A stretch of DNA of 64,000 nt from Bacteroidales bacterium (lineage in GTDB: Bacteria; Bacteroidota; Bacteroidia; Bacteroidales; ML635J-15), in the NCBI GenBank assembly GCA_017620015.1, contig JAFZRE010000033.1:62001-126000 (forward strand), in the 5' to 3' direction. Within the stretch, counting starts at the first letter, position 1. The number at the start of each line of letters is the position of its first letter. Positions 27,234 through 35,579 of the stretch are shown here, in pieces. The notes under the pieces are model-generated. The model saw only the letters and a list, made by a program, of their open reading frames with translations, searched no databases and was not told where the DNA came from. The translations under genes were made by a program, and so were the position numbers.

Positions 27234-28282
27234 TGATTATGAATATGTTTAGAGTATTTTTTATTAATGTGCTGATTTTGCTAGGAATAGCAACCGTGGC
27301 AAATGCACAGAAGGAATGCCCAGAAGAATGGCAGGCTTATACAACCGACAAGTATTTTTCATGTCTGCAACCAGGCGAAAACGAAGAAATAAAGCCTGAA
27401 GATGATTTTTTGTCAGGCTTGGAAAAAACGGCCGTCAACCGTCTTTTGAAAAGTGTTAAGGTTGCAGTCCATAACTTTGTTGCATTGCAGACATTAAGAA
27501 TCGACGAGGATGCTGTTGTAAAGTATCTTGAAGAGAACGGCTACGAATCTAACGTTGGTGCAAAAATAGTTGAGAAGAAACGTTTTTACAATAACTATAC
27601 GCATCACGGCTGTGTAATTGCTTATATCAAGAAAGAGTCGGCTAGCAAGTTGTATTGCGACGACATTGCATCATCGCAAAAAAGTATAACAGAAGCATTG
27701 TCCAGGGCCAAGGACTTTATTGCCGCAGGAAAGAACGATAGTGCAAGGTTTACTCTCGAAGCAATAGTTCCGAGAATTAAAAGCAACACTAATGAACTTA
27801 TACTTCTGAGGGTTTTCGGATGCAATCAGGAGACGATAGACGCGTTGCGCGAAAAGCACATGGAGTGCATTGTAGGTCTGAAGGAATGCTTCAAGACTAT
27901 CGGTCCGAAGATTATGGTTGCCGTTGATTACACTGCCGACGTTTTTGGAACTCCTTACTGGGATATGCAGGAAAGCATCAAGGACTGGCTGGCAACTCGC
28001 GGATTCGGATACACAACCGACAAGACAAAAGCTGACTATGTGCTTGTTATTAGGTCATCGTCGAGGAAGTACAACACAATGTCAAATGGCACACAGACTA
28101 CCTATTATTCGTATGTTGATGCAAATGTTACAATTCAGAAAAAGAATACAGAAAAGCCTGCCTATGACAACAAGTTGTCGATAAAGGGAAGTTTTCTGAA
28201 AAGCTACAACGAGGCCGCCTATGTTGCCTACCGTGATTTGGAAAATAAACTGTTGAAGATTCTGGAGGATAACATCAAGTAG
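27233..28282 (+). CDS. Secreted protein of unknown function
   Basis: A 349-residue protein with a signal peptide (MFRVFFINVLILLGIATVANA, cleavage before QKECPEE). I do not recognise the family. The middle (about 140-215) is helical and charged. The C-terminal part (about 225-340) contains VDYTADVFGTPYWDMQESIKDWL, a segment KADYVLVIRSSSRKYN and YSYVDANVTIQ, which resembles periplasmic proteins that test or bind small ligands, but this is weak. The ATG shares its first base with the cdd stop codon (TAATG), so translation is probably coupled. Another in-frame ATG lies two codons later. Confidence 0.7.
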   Translation: MIMNMFRVFFINVLILLGIATVANAQKECPEEWQAYTTDKYFSCLQPGENEEIKPEDDFLSGLEKTAVNRLLKSVKVAVHNFVALQTLRIDEDAVVKYLEENGYESNVGAKIVEKKRFYNNYTHHGCVIAYIKKESASKLYCDDIASSQKSITEALSRAKDFIAAGKNDSARFTLEAIVPRIKSNTNELILLRVFGCNQETIDALREKHMECIVGLKECFKTIGPKIMVAVDYTADVFGTPYWDMQESIKDWLATRGFGYTTDKTKADYVLVIRSSSRKYNTMSNGTQTTYYSYVDANVTIQKKNTEKPAYDNKLSIKGSFLKSYNEAAYVAYRDLENKLLKILEDNIK

Positions 28283-28291
28283 TTTTCTTAA

Positions 28292-29506
28292 ATGAATATT
28301 CTCGTTCTTGCCAACAAGATGCCTTATCCACCAAAGGATGGTGGCGCTATTGCTACGCTTTCGCTGGCGCGTTCGCTGCGCAGGTGTGGGTGCGAGGTGG
28401 ACTTGCTGGCAATGAACACACCAAAGCATAACTGCAAAGTGGAGGATATTCCTTACGAAATTTCATCGGAAATAAATTTTTACGCCGTTGACGTTGACAC
28501 GAAAATCAAAGCAACAAAAGCATTGTGTAATTTGCTTTTCTCATCGAAGCCATACAATGCGGAACGGTTTGTTAATGATGCTTTTGCCGGAAAACTTAAG
28601 GCACTTTTGTCCGAAAAGCAGTACGATGTCGTTCAACTCGAAGGCTTGTATCTTTGCCCATACATTGAGACGATTAGAAAATATTCGTCGGCAAAAATTG
28701 CTTTGCGTGCGCACAATGTCGAGCACGAAATATGGAAGCGTATGGTCGAAAACGAAAAGTCGCTTCCTAAACGCTTGTATAAGGGCATAATTGCAAGACG
28801 TATGCGCAGGTTTGAACTGTCGTACATCAATGCCTACGATTTGCTTGTGCCGATAACCGACCGCGATGCCGATTTCTTCTCGCAGAATGGAAACACAAAG
28901 CCTGTGTATGTTGCCCAATCTGGAATCGAACCCGAATCACCATTGCTGAAAATCGATAATTCAAAAGCCGACTTCCCAAGTTTCTCGTTTTTGGGCGCAC
29001 TAGACTGGCAGCCGAACATCGAAGGCCTTGAATGGTTTGTGCGGAATGTCTGGAATGAGTATCGTAAAAAACATAGTGGGGCTAAATTCCGTGTCGCGGG
29101 GCGAAATGCCGATAAGGAATTTGCTGATTTCTTGATTTCCAATGGCATTGACTATCTTGGCGAACTTGAAAGTGTGGCGGATTATTATACATCTGGGACA
29201 ATTTTCGTTGTACCATTGATGTCAGGAAGCGGAATGAGAGTTAAGATTGTGGAGGCTATGGCGGCTGGCAAGGTTGTGATTACTACTTCGGTGGGCACTG
29301 AGGGAATTGCTACGGAAAATGGTAGGAATATCTTTATTGCCGATAATCCAGCCGATTTTATTGCATGTATGGAGAAACTTGCATCCGATAAAGTTTTGTG
29401 CGATGATGTTTCTGTAAAAGCTCGAGATTTTATTAAGGACAACTACGATAATAATTTGATTGCCATGGGGTTATTGGATTTCTATAAAGAGGCTGTTGAG
29501 AGATGA
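28292..29506 (+). CDS. GT4-family glycosyltransferase
   Basis: A 404-residue GT-B fold glycosyltransferase. The N-terminal acceptor domain begins MNILVLANKMPYPPKDGGAI. The C-terminal nucleotide-sugar domain has FLGALDWQPNIEGLEWFV, VPLMSGSGMRVKIVEAMAAGKVVITT and GTEGIA, matching GT4 enzymes of the group with the N-terminal PPKDGG motif. It overlaps the next glycosyltransferase by 4 nt. The donor and acceptor sugars are unknown; surface polysaccharide or glycoprotein assembly is likely. Confidence 0.9.
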   Translation: MNILVLANKMPYPPKDGGAIATLSLARSLRRCGCEVDLLAMNTPKHNCKVEDIPYEISSEINFYAVDVDTKIKATKALCNLLFSSKPYNAERFVNDAFAGKLKALLSEKQYDVVQLEGLYLCPYIETIRKYSSAKIALRAHNVEHEIWKRMVENEKSLPKRLYKGIIARRMRRFELSYINAYDLLVPITDRDADFFSQNGNTKPVYVAQSGIEPESPLLKIDNSKADFPSFSFLGALDWQPNIEGLEWFVRNVWNEYRKKHSGAKFRVAGRNADKEFADFLISNGIDYLGELESVADYYTSGTIFVVPLMSGSGMRVKIVEAMAAGKVVITTSVGTEGIATENGRNIFIADNPADFIACMEKLASDKVLCDDVSVKARDFIKDNYDNNLIAMGLLDFYKEAVER

Positions 29507-30669
29507 TTTTGGCATTGCAGATATTGTTTTGGGTTGTTGTGGCGTTGGTTTTCCATACTTATGTGGGATTTCCAATTTGGTTGTCACTATTGTCGCGGAA
29601 AAAGAATGCTGAGTATAAGCCGATGGATGAATGCCCTGATGTTACGGTAATTATGTCGCTGTACAACGAGGAAGAGGTGATTGCTCAGAAGTTGGAGTCT
29701 ATTGTCGGCTCGAATTATCCACATGAAAAATTGCATATACTTATAGGTTCCGATTGCAGCACTGACAATACCAACGATATTGTTGCGCAATATTCGCATA
29801 AATATCCGTTCATAAAGCTGTTTGCATACACCGAGCGCAGGGGCAAGGCCAATGTTATCAATTCATTGATAGCGGATTGTCCTTCGGACATTATGATTTT
29901 GTCGGATGCAAATGTTATGTTCGACAAGGATACGATTTCTGAACTCATGAAGCCTTTTGTTGATGAAAATGTCGGACTTGTGGATTCAAATATGATAAAT
30001 ATTGGCTTGAAGAAGGACGGAATTTCCATTCAGGAGAAGTCGTACATATCGCGAGAAGTTCGCATAAAGAATCAGGAAGGCTTGCTGTGGGGAACTATGA
30101 TGGGACCTTTCGGCGGCTGCTTTGCCATGCGAAAGAAACTTCATCAGCCGGTGCCGAAGAATTTCCTTGTCGATGACTTCTATATCTGCATGAATGTAAT
30201 CCGACAGGGGTACAAGGCTGTTAACAATGTGAATGCCCGTGTGTATGAGGATGTTTCCAACAATATTTCAGACGAATTTCGCCGCAAGGTGCGCATAGCG
30301 ACTGGCGATTTCCAGAACCTTCACAAATTTAGGAGTATGTTATTCTCATCGCGGAAGGGTTTGGCGGTCAGTTTCTGGTCGCACAAGGTTTTGCGCTGGA
30401 TAACGCCTGTTTTGCTGGTATTGTGGTATGCTGTATGCTTGGCATTGGCGTTTTATCTGAAACTTTACCTTGTCGCTTTCATTCTGTTTAATGCCTTGCT
30501 GCTGCTTATTCCGATTGATTTATGTTTGCGCAAACTGAATTGCAACAATGTGCTGTTCAGGTTTGTAACACACTTTTTCTCGATGAACCTGGCATTGTTT
30601 ATTGGAATGTTCAAGGCAATGAAAGGAGTGGAGTCGGGGATTTGGAAGCCGACGAAACGGAACCAGTAG
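29503..30669 (+). CDS. Membrane-bound GT2-family glycosyltransferase
   Basis: A 388-residue GT-A glycosyltransferase with an N-terminal membrane helix, the catalytic domain (VTVIMSLYNEEEVIAQKLESI, GSDCSTDNT, ILSDANVMFD, FGGCFAMRK) and C-terminal membrane helices from about residue 295. This is the layout of processive or Dol-P-linked type GT2 enzymes. It is coupled to the preceding GT4 gene by an ATGA overlap and followed by a terminator. The sugar transferred is unknown. Confidence 0.88.
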   Translation: MILALQILFWVVVALVFHTYVGFPIWLSLLSRKKNAEYKPMDECPDVTVIMSLYNEEEVIAQKLESIVGSNYPHEKLHILIGSDCSTDNTNDIVAQYSHKYPFIKLFAYTERRGKANVINSLIADCPSDIMILSDANVMFDKDTISELMKPFVDENVGLVDSNMINIGLKKDGISIQEKSYISREVRIKNQEGLLWGTMMGPFGGCFAMRKKLHQPVPKNFLVDDFYICMNVIRQGYKAVNNVNARVYEDVSNNISDEFRRKVRIATGDFQNLHKFRSMLFSSRKGLAVSFWSHKVLRWITPVLLVLWYAVCLALAFYLKLYLVAFILFNALLLLIPIDLCLRKLNCNNVLFRFVTHFFSMNLALFIGMFKAMKGVESGIWKPTKRNQ

Positions 30670-30674
30670 AAAAT

Positions 30675-30704
30675 AAAAAAGCGGGCTTTTCAGTCCGCTT
30701 TTTT
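30675..30704 (+). terminator. Intrinsic terminator between the GT operon and tRNA-Met
   Basis: AAAAAAGCGG pairs with CCGCTTTTTT around GCTTTTCAGT. The flanking A and T runs allow it to end both the plus-strand glycosyltransferase operon and the minus-strand tRNA gene. Confidence 0.85.
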
Positions 30705-30705
30705 G

Positions 30706-30779
30706 TAGCGAGAGGCGGGATTGAACCGCCGACCTCATGATTATGAATCATGCGCTCTAACCAGCTGAGCTACCTCGCC
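30706..30779 (-). tRNA. tRNA-Met (anticodon CAU)
   Basis: A 74-nt cloverleaf on the minus strand starting GGCGAGGTAGCTCAGC. The acceptor stem pairs GGCGAGG with TCTCGCT (two G-U pairs). The D-arm is GCTCAGCTGGTTAGAGC, the anticodon stem CATGA/TCATG encloses loop TTCATAA with CAU at 30743-30745, and the T-arm is GGCGGTTCAATCCCGCC. The CCA end is not encoded. The anticodon stem lacks the three G-C pairs of initiators, so this is an elongator Met tRNA. A lysidine-modified Ile tRNA cannot be wholly excluded. Confidence 0.95.
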
Positions 30780-30892
30780 ATCGTCCAGTTTCGTTTGGAA
30801 ATGGGACTGCAAAAGTATATGTATTTTTGGACATGTGCAAATCTTTTTGAAAAAAAATATACGTAGAAATTTTCTAGTATGAAAAAAATGTT

Positions 30893-30900
30893 TAATTTTG
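30893..30900 (+). promoter_or_regulatory. TAATTTTG promoter box of the START-like gene
   Basis: TAATTTTG lies 28 nt before the ATG at 30929 and matches TAnnTTTG. Confidence 0.65.
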
Positions 30901-30928
30901 ACCACGAAATAACAAAAATATCTTGTTT

Positions 30929-31303
30929 ATGAAGAAGATAGAGTTAGAGTTTGTTCTGAACACATCTGTGAAAATTTTATATAACCGCCTGCGGACAACG
31001 ACGGGTCTGTGCGAATGGTATGCCGACAAGGTTACGGAAAAGGACAATATTTTCACCTTTGAATGGGAAGGCGTGGAAGAGTCGGCAGAACTTGTTGCAT
31101 CGAAGGACTTGTCAATGGTACGTTTCCACTGGCTCGAGTCGGAAGACGACGAATCTTATTTTGAATTTAGAATTGAAGAACACGAACTTACAAACGATGT
31201 TGCACTGATTGTTACCGATTTCGTCATCGATGATGAAGAAGACGAAGCCATTGAACTTTGGAACACTCAGATTGCAAACCTTAGACGTGTGATAGGAGCA
31301 TAG
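30929..31303 (+). CDS. START/AHSA1-like (SRPBCC superfamily) protein
   Basis: A 124-residue small cytoplasmic protein from the ATG at 30929. It follows the SRPBCC helix-grip pattern: an N-terminal strand (KIELEFVLNTSVKILYNRL), LCEWYADKV, FTFEWEGVEESAEL, and a C-terminal amphipathic helix (AIELWNTQIANLRRVIGA). Close relatives are found throughout Bacteroidota as conserved single-domain proteins of unknown ligand. The acidic stretch VIDDEEDEAIE is typical for them. topB follows after 11 nt, so the two are probably co-transcribed. Confidence 0.8.
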   Translation: MKKIELEFVLNTSVKILYNRLRTTTGLCEWYADKVTEKDNIFTFEWEGVEESAELVASKDLSMVRFHWLESEDDESYFEFRIEEHELTNDVALIVTDFVIDDEEDEAIELWNTQIANLRRVIGA

Positions 31304-31314
31304 TCCCGCCTGAA

Positions 31315-33303
31315 ATGGGGAAAAATCTTTTCATAGCTGAAAAGCCTAGTGTTGCGAGGGAATTCGCTACGGCTCTCAAGGAATCTATGTCGCACAATGA
31401 CGGCTACCTCGAGGGTAACACCAGCATAGTGACTTGGTGCGTAGGTCACCTCGTTTCTATGAGCTATCCAGATGCTTACGATCCTACGATGAAACAATGG
31501 CGCATGGAGACTCTGCCTTTCATGCCAAAGAAATATTTATACGAGGTTATTCCCAATGTAAAAAAGCAGTTCGACATAGTTAAGTCGCTGCTTACACGCC
31601 AGGATGTCGATTGCATATATGTCTGCACCGACTCGGGACGCGAGGGAGAATACATCTACCGTCTTGTTGACAGAATGGCTGAAGTGCCTGCCGAGAAGCA
31701 GCGCCGACGCGTGTGGATTGACTCGCAGACCGAAGAAGAAATCTTGCGTGGAATACGCGAAGCAAAACCGCTGTCGGCATACGATGCGCTGTCCGATTCC
31801 GCTTATCTGCGCGCCAAGGAAGACTATCTTATGGGTATAAACTTCAGCCGAATACTTACATTGAAATATGGCTATCCTGTAAAGAACTACCTGAAACTCG
31901 ATAAAAACTGTGTAATTACCGTCGGACGTGTCATGACCTGCGTGCTTGGCATGGTTGTTCGTCGCGAACGCGAAATTCGTTCTTTTGTAAAAACACCTTT
32001 CTTCCGTATAATTGGTAGTTTCGGTGGCGAGGAAGGTTCTTCCCTGGGAGAATGGAAGGCTGTGGAAGGTTCGAAATATTTTAATTCGCCATTGCTATAC
32101 AAGGAAAACGGTTTCCGCAAGCGCGAGGATGCCGAAGCTTGCATTGTCATTATGCAAGCCGAAGGTGATACTGCGCAAATAGCTGGAATTGAGAAGAAAA
32201 AGGAAAAGAAAAATCCGCCTTTGCTGTTCAACCTTGCCGAATTGCAGAACGAGTGTTCCAAGTTGTTCAAGATTAGTCCCGACGAGACCTTGAATATTGT
32301 ACAAGATCTATACGAAAAGAAGCTTGTGACTTACCCGCGTACCGATGCGCGTGTGCTTTCGTCGGCGGTGGCGAAGGAGATTACCAAGAATCTGCACGGA
32401 TTGGCCACCCAATCTGAATATCTTGAGTTTACTAAGCAGATAAAAGGTTTCGGCCTTTATGAGAAAATCGGCAAGAGCCGTTATGTCGATGACAAGCAGA
32501 TAACCGACCATTATGCTATAATTCCAACAGGACAGGGCGTGTCAAACTTGACTTCTTGTTCCGACATTGCACAAAAGGTTTACGACCGTATTGCTCGCCG
32601 TTTTCTTGCAATATTCTATCCGCCAGCCGAATACAGGAAAGTTTCTATTGATATGCAGGTCGGGACAGAACATCTGTTTGCCAATTTCAAGGTGCTCGAA
32701 GATGCCGGCTATCTTGTGGTTGCTGGATTGCCCAAAAACGATGATGACAAGCAGCAACAAGACAAGGATGACGTTGTCGATTCTGGAAGTTTTGAATTTG
32801 TAAACAAGTTGCGCAAGGGTGCTTCGTTGCCAGTTAAAGGTTACGAAATAAAGGAAGGCGAAACCACGCCGCCCAAACGCTATAATTCTGGCTCGCTAAT
32901 TCTTGCAATGGAAAATGCAGGTCAGCTGATTGAAGACGAGGAGTTGCGTGAGCAGATAAAGGGTAGTGGAATTGGAACAAGTGCCACACGAGCAGAAATT
33001 TTGAGCAAGTTGGTAAAGTTGGAATATCTAAACCTTAACAAGAAGACACAGACTATTACTCCAGCCAAATTGGGCGAAATGGTTTATGAAGTCGTCGCGG
33101 CATCAATCCGCCAGATGCTTAATGCGGAACTTACTGCAAGCTGGGAGAAAGGTCTTTCGATGGTGGCAAGCGGTACTATTGGAGAACAGGACTATATGGT
33201 TAAGCTTGAGGCTTTTGTTGCTAAGATGACAGAATCTGTCAAGCGTCTCAACAACCAGAACTCGCTTTATGGCGCATTCAAATCGGTTGAATCATTTTAT
33301 TGA
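31315..33303 (+). CDS. topB: DNA topoisomerase III
   Basis: A 662-residue type IA topoisomerase. The TOPRIM domain carries LFIAEKPSVARE and CTDSGREGEYIYR. The active-site Tyr is Tyr340 in LVTYPRTDARVLS. Further motifs are SSGT-like GSGIGTSATRAEIL and NSGSLILAMENAG. It lacks C-terminal zinc fingers, as usual for TopB. The segment NCVITVGRVMTCVLGMVV replaces the more common GVLSVGRVQTPTL, a mild divergence. It relaxes or decatenates single-stranded regions. It ends 3 nt from the convergent rsmD gene. Confidence 0.93.
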   Translation: MGKNLFIAEKPSVAREFATALKESMSHNDGYLEGNTSIVTWCVGHLVSMSYPDAYDPTMKQWRMETLPFMPKKYLYEVIPNVKKQFDIVKSLLTRQDVDCIYVCTDSGREGEYIYRLVDRMAEVPAEKQRRRVWIDSQTEEEILRGIREAKPLSAYDALSDSAYLRAKEDYLMGINFSRILTLKYGYPVKNYLKLDKNCVITVGRVMTCVLGMVVRREREIRSFVKTPFFRIIGSFGGEEGSSLGEWKAVEGSKYFNSPLLYKENGFRKREDAEACIVIMQAEGDTAQIAGIEKKKEKKNPPLLFNLAELQNECSKLFKISPDETLNIVQDLYEKKLVTYPRTDARVLSSAVAKEITKNLHGLATQSEYLEFTKQIKGFGLYEKIGKSRYVDDKQITDHYAIIPTGQGVSNLTSCSDIAQKVYDRIARRFLAIFYPPAEYRKVSIDMQVGTEHLFANFKVLEDAGYLVVAGLPKNDDDKQQQDKDDVVDSGSFEFVNKLRKGASLPVKGYEIKEGETTPPKRYNSGSLILAMENAGQLIEDEELREQIKGSGIGTSATRAEILSKLVKLEYLNLNKKTQTITPAKLGEMVYEVVAASIRQMLNAELTASWEKGLSMVASGTIGEQDYMVKLEAFVAKMTESVKRLNNQNSLYGAFKSVESFY

Positions 33304-33306
33304 TTA

Positions 33307-33846
33307 TCATTTCATCGGGTCGAATATGCTGAAATGTACGCTGCCGTATCTTTTCATCGATACGAAATGCGGGAACGAGGAGAAATCGTTGCTTTCGCCG
33401 TGCTCGATTATAAGATATGAGGTATCGGTAAGCAGACTGTTGCGAAATACCGAATGGTAGATTTCTTCAATGTTTTCTAGAGCATATGGCGGGTCGGCGA
33501 AAATCACATCGAATTTCTTTGTGCAAGTGTCCAGGTAGCGGAAGACATCAGACTTGTAGATTATTGCTTGAGAGAAACCTAATTCCTTGAAATTCTTTTC
33601 AATATATGCTGCATGCTTTACATTGCTTTCAACCGCGACAAGCGATTTTACGCCACGGCTTGCGAACTCGTAGGAAATGCTTCCCGTACCGCTGAAAAGA
33701 TCAAGAACGTCAATGTTCTCAAAATTAAAGTCGTTGTTCAGGATGTTGAATAAAGCTTCCTTTGCAAAATCGGTGGTCGGACGAGCCTTGAAGTTTGCCG
33801 GTGGCGTAAAGTTCTTACCCCTGTATTTCCCGCCTATTATTCTCAT
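33307..33846 (-). CDS. rsmD: 16S rRNA (guanine(966)-N2)-methyltransferase
   Basis: A 179-residue SAM-dependent methyltransferase. It has MRIIGGKYRGKNF and RPTTDFAKEALFNIL at the start, the SAM-binding LDLFSGTGSISYEFASRG and the catalytic FADPPYAL motif for N2-guanine methylation. The length and motifs match RsmD. It overlaps the upstream DUF3822 gene by 4 nt, and the pair is conserved in Bacteroidota. Confidence 0.95.
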   Translation of the reverse strand: MRIIGGKYRGKNFTPPANFKARPTTDFAKEALFNILNNDFNFENIDVLDLFSGTGSISYEFASRGVKSLVAVESNVKHAAYIEKNFKELGFSQAIIYKSDVFRYLDTCTKKFDVIFADPPYALENIEEIYHSVFRNSLLTDTSYLIIEHGESNDFSSFPHFVSMKRYGSVHFSIFDPMK

Positions 33847-34673
33847 TGGTTGATATTTAAGAAATTATAGAAATAGTGCGGTGAAAATTCCTGGAAGCGG
33901 AAAAAGTACTTGTAGTCCCTGTTTATCGATTCGAAGTAAACTGTCCTAATGAATTTCTTTAAGTGTATTACAGTCAGGCTGTCCTGTTCGATAAATCCCG
34001 AAAATGCCACTTCGCAGTCTTCTTGCGACAAACCAAGCTGCTCGAAGTTGTTTACAATAAAGTATAGTATGTCGTTTGCCGACTTATAACTATAGGTATT
34101 GTAATTTACAATTTGTCCCTTGTCGATGACAAGTATTTCGAAGAAATCTTCGAACACTTGAACCAGCATTCTTTGTCGGTTCGGTTTTTCGCTGATTTTT
34201 GTCTTCGTAAGTCCTGTTTCAATGAGCGGATACGATTGTGGGTACAAATTGTAGCGCGGGAACAATTCGTCGAGTAGGGAAGAGATTTCTTTTTCGATGG
34301 CAAAGATTATAACAGTCTGTGACTTTGTCAATCTTGAATAACGGATTTCGTCACCTGGAGAAATTCTTCTGTTGAGGGCATATATGCTTTCAGCAGAATT
34401 CTCGTCGAATATGACATCGGGAACTATCGTTACATTTCGTGTTGCATATACTATGTTTATGTTTTCGAACTGAGCATCCTTCACTCCTTCGTCTTCGATA
34501 AACTTCCGAATCTCATCGGCTTTATTAACGTCGAACTGCATTGAGACGAGGGCCTGTATCTTTTTGTCGTCGATGTCGTATATAGAATAAGAAAGTCCAT
34601 CTTGAGAAATCAAGATGGACAGACTATTTTTTGAGAGCAAATCAATGTCGCCCTTGATGCGGACAGATTTCAT
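33843..34673 (-). CDS. DUF3822 family protein
   Basis: A 276-residue cytoplasmic protein of the DUF3822 family found next to rsmD in Bacteroidota. The fold is suggested to be actin-like/ASKHA (KNSLSILISQDGLSYSIYD at the start, MLVQVFEDFFEILVIDKGQIVNYN in the middle), which is inference from pattern only. It overlaps rsmD by 4 nt and starts 2 nt after the stop codon of the membrane-anchored unknown, so three genes form one operon. No function is known to me. Confidence 0.8.
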   Translation of the reverse strand: MKSVRIKGDIDLLSKNSLSILISQDGLSYSIYDIDDKKIQALVSMQFDVNKADEIRKFIEDEGVKDAQFENINIVYATRNVTIVPDVIFDENSAESIYALNRRISPGDEIRYSRLTKSQTVIIFAIEKEISSLLDELFPRYNLYPQSYPLIETGLTKTKISEKPNRQRMLVQVFEDFFEILVIDKGQIVNYNTYSYKSANDILYFIVNNFEQLGLSQEDCEVAFSGFIEQDSLTVIHLKKFIRTVYFESINRDYKYFFRFQEFSPHYFYNFLNINQ

Positions 34674-34675
34674 TG

Positions 34676-35497
34676 TTACTCCTGTTTTTTCTTTTCCATT
34701 GTAGCGTCCCAGTTACCTGCGTTGTTGTTTGCTTCGTCAAGTTTACCAACTCTCAGGCAGGTATCTTTTATTTTGTCCTTGTAGTTAACTGTGAGCTGTC
34801 TGTTGAGACCGTCAAGCAGGTCGTCGTACAAAGCATAGCACTGGAAAACCTTAACTGCAACACCAGAACCGGTCATAACAGTTGCTGTATCCATCTTGAA
34901 TTCAACCTTACGGCCAACCCTTGTGTATCTTATTTCTTCTACAGGATATTCGAGGTGCTTGAACAAGGAATCCTTTACAGGAACCAAGGTGGTGTCACGA
35001 CGGAAATTCTTAAGTCCGTTATCTTCAACTTCTTTCCAGTTGCCAGTCTTCTTTGCTTTTGCAATCATATCGAGAGCCTTCTTTTCTGTCAATCCGGCTT
35101 TCAACTGTTCGTCGGTCAATGTTCCGATTGCCCTAACAACCTTCAAGTTGCCGTTGTTGATGAAGTTAATCAGTTCATCGAACGATGGTGTGTAAAGATG
35201 TTCGTATGTCGGAACTTTGCTTTTTACAAATATGGTGTCCTTTCCGTTGACTTCCTTTATTACTTTCTTTCCATTCTTTACAGAGTCCTTGGTGTAAACT
35301 GGAGAAAGAACGTTTTCCTTAAAAGCGACCTGTGCGGTACGTATTGCTATCAACTGGTCAACAGTGGTCTGGAATCTTGCCACTCTTTGTTCTTCGTATT
35401 CAATTGGCGTTTCAATGCCATCAACTATCTTGTAAACCAAAAAAGCTACTAATGCAAGTAGTACAACCGAAACAACGATTCTAATTACCTTTTCCAT
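34676..35497 (-). CDS. Membrane-anchored protein of unknown function
   Basis: A 273-residue protein with one N-terminal membrane helix (VIRIVVSVVLLALVAFLVYKI) and a hydrophilic, probably periplasmic remainder. A coiled or helical stretch follows the membrane helix (EYEEQRVARFQTTVDQLIAIRTAQVAFKEN, given here only as residues 32-61). The rest is rich in Lys and Glu with no motif I recognise. It is the first gene of the operon with DUF3822 and rsmD and has its own promoter. Confidence 0.75.
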   Translation of the reverse strand: MEKVIRIVVSVVLLALVAFLVYKIVDGIETPIEYEEQRVARFQTTVDQLIAIRTAQVAFKENVLSPVYTKDSVKNGKKVIKEVNGKDTIFVKSKVPTYEHLYTPSFDELINFINNGNLKVVRAIGTLTDEQLKAGLTEKKALDMIAKAKKTGNWKEVEDNGLKNFRRDTTLVPVKDSLFKHLEYPVEEIRYTRVGRKVEFKMDTATVMTGSGVAVKVFQCYALYDDLLDGLNRQLTVNYKDKIKDTCLRVGKLDEANNNAGNWDATMEKKKQE

Positions 35498-35528
35498 TAT
35501 TGAAATTTTAAGTTTAATTTTGCAGTCG

Positions 35529-35558
35529 CAAAGTTAGATTTTTTTTGTGATAACACAA
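35529..35558 (-). promoter_or_regulatory. Promoter of the 34676-35497/DUF3822/rsmD operon
   Basis: On the minus strand, TTG at 35558-35556, a 19-nt spacer and TAACTTTG at 35536-35529 match the Bacteroidota consensus, 31 nt before the ATG. A TAATTTTG box on the plus strand at 35515-35522 may serve the divergent helicase gene. Confidence 0.7.
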
Positions 35559-35579
35559 GCAAATATTTAAAAACTTTAA

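Noticed and set aside
30706..30779. Initiator tRNA-fMet
   Set aside because: Anticodon stem lacks the three consecutive G-C pairs and the acceptor stem begins with a G-U pair instead of the initiator mismatch; elongator Met fits better.
34673..35452. 259-codon open frame antisense to the membrane-anchored unknown gene
   Set aside because: The minus-strand gene has a promoter, a membrane helix and an operon context; the antisense frame is an artefact.
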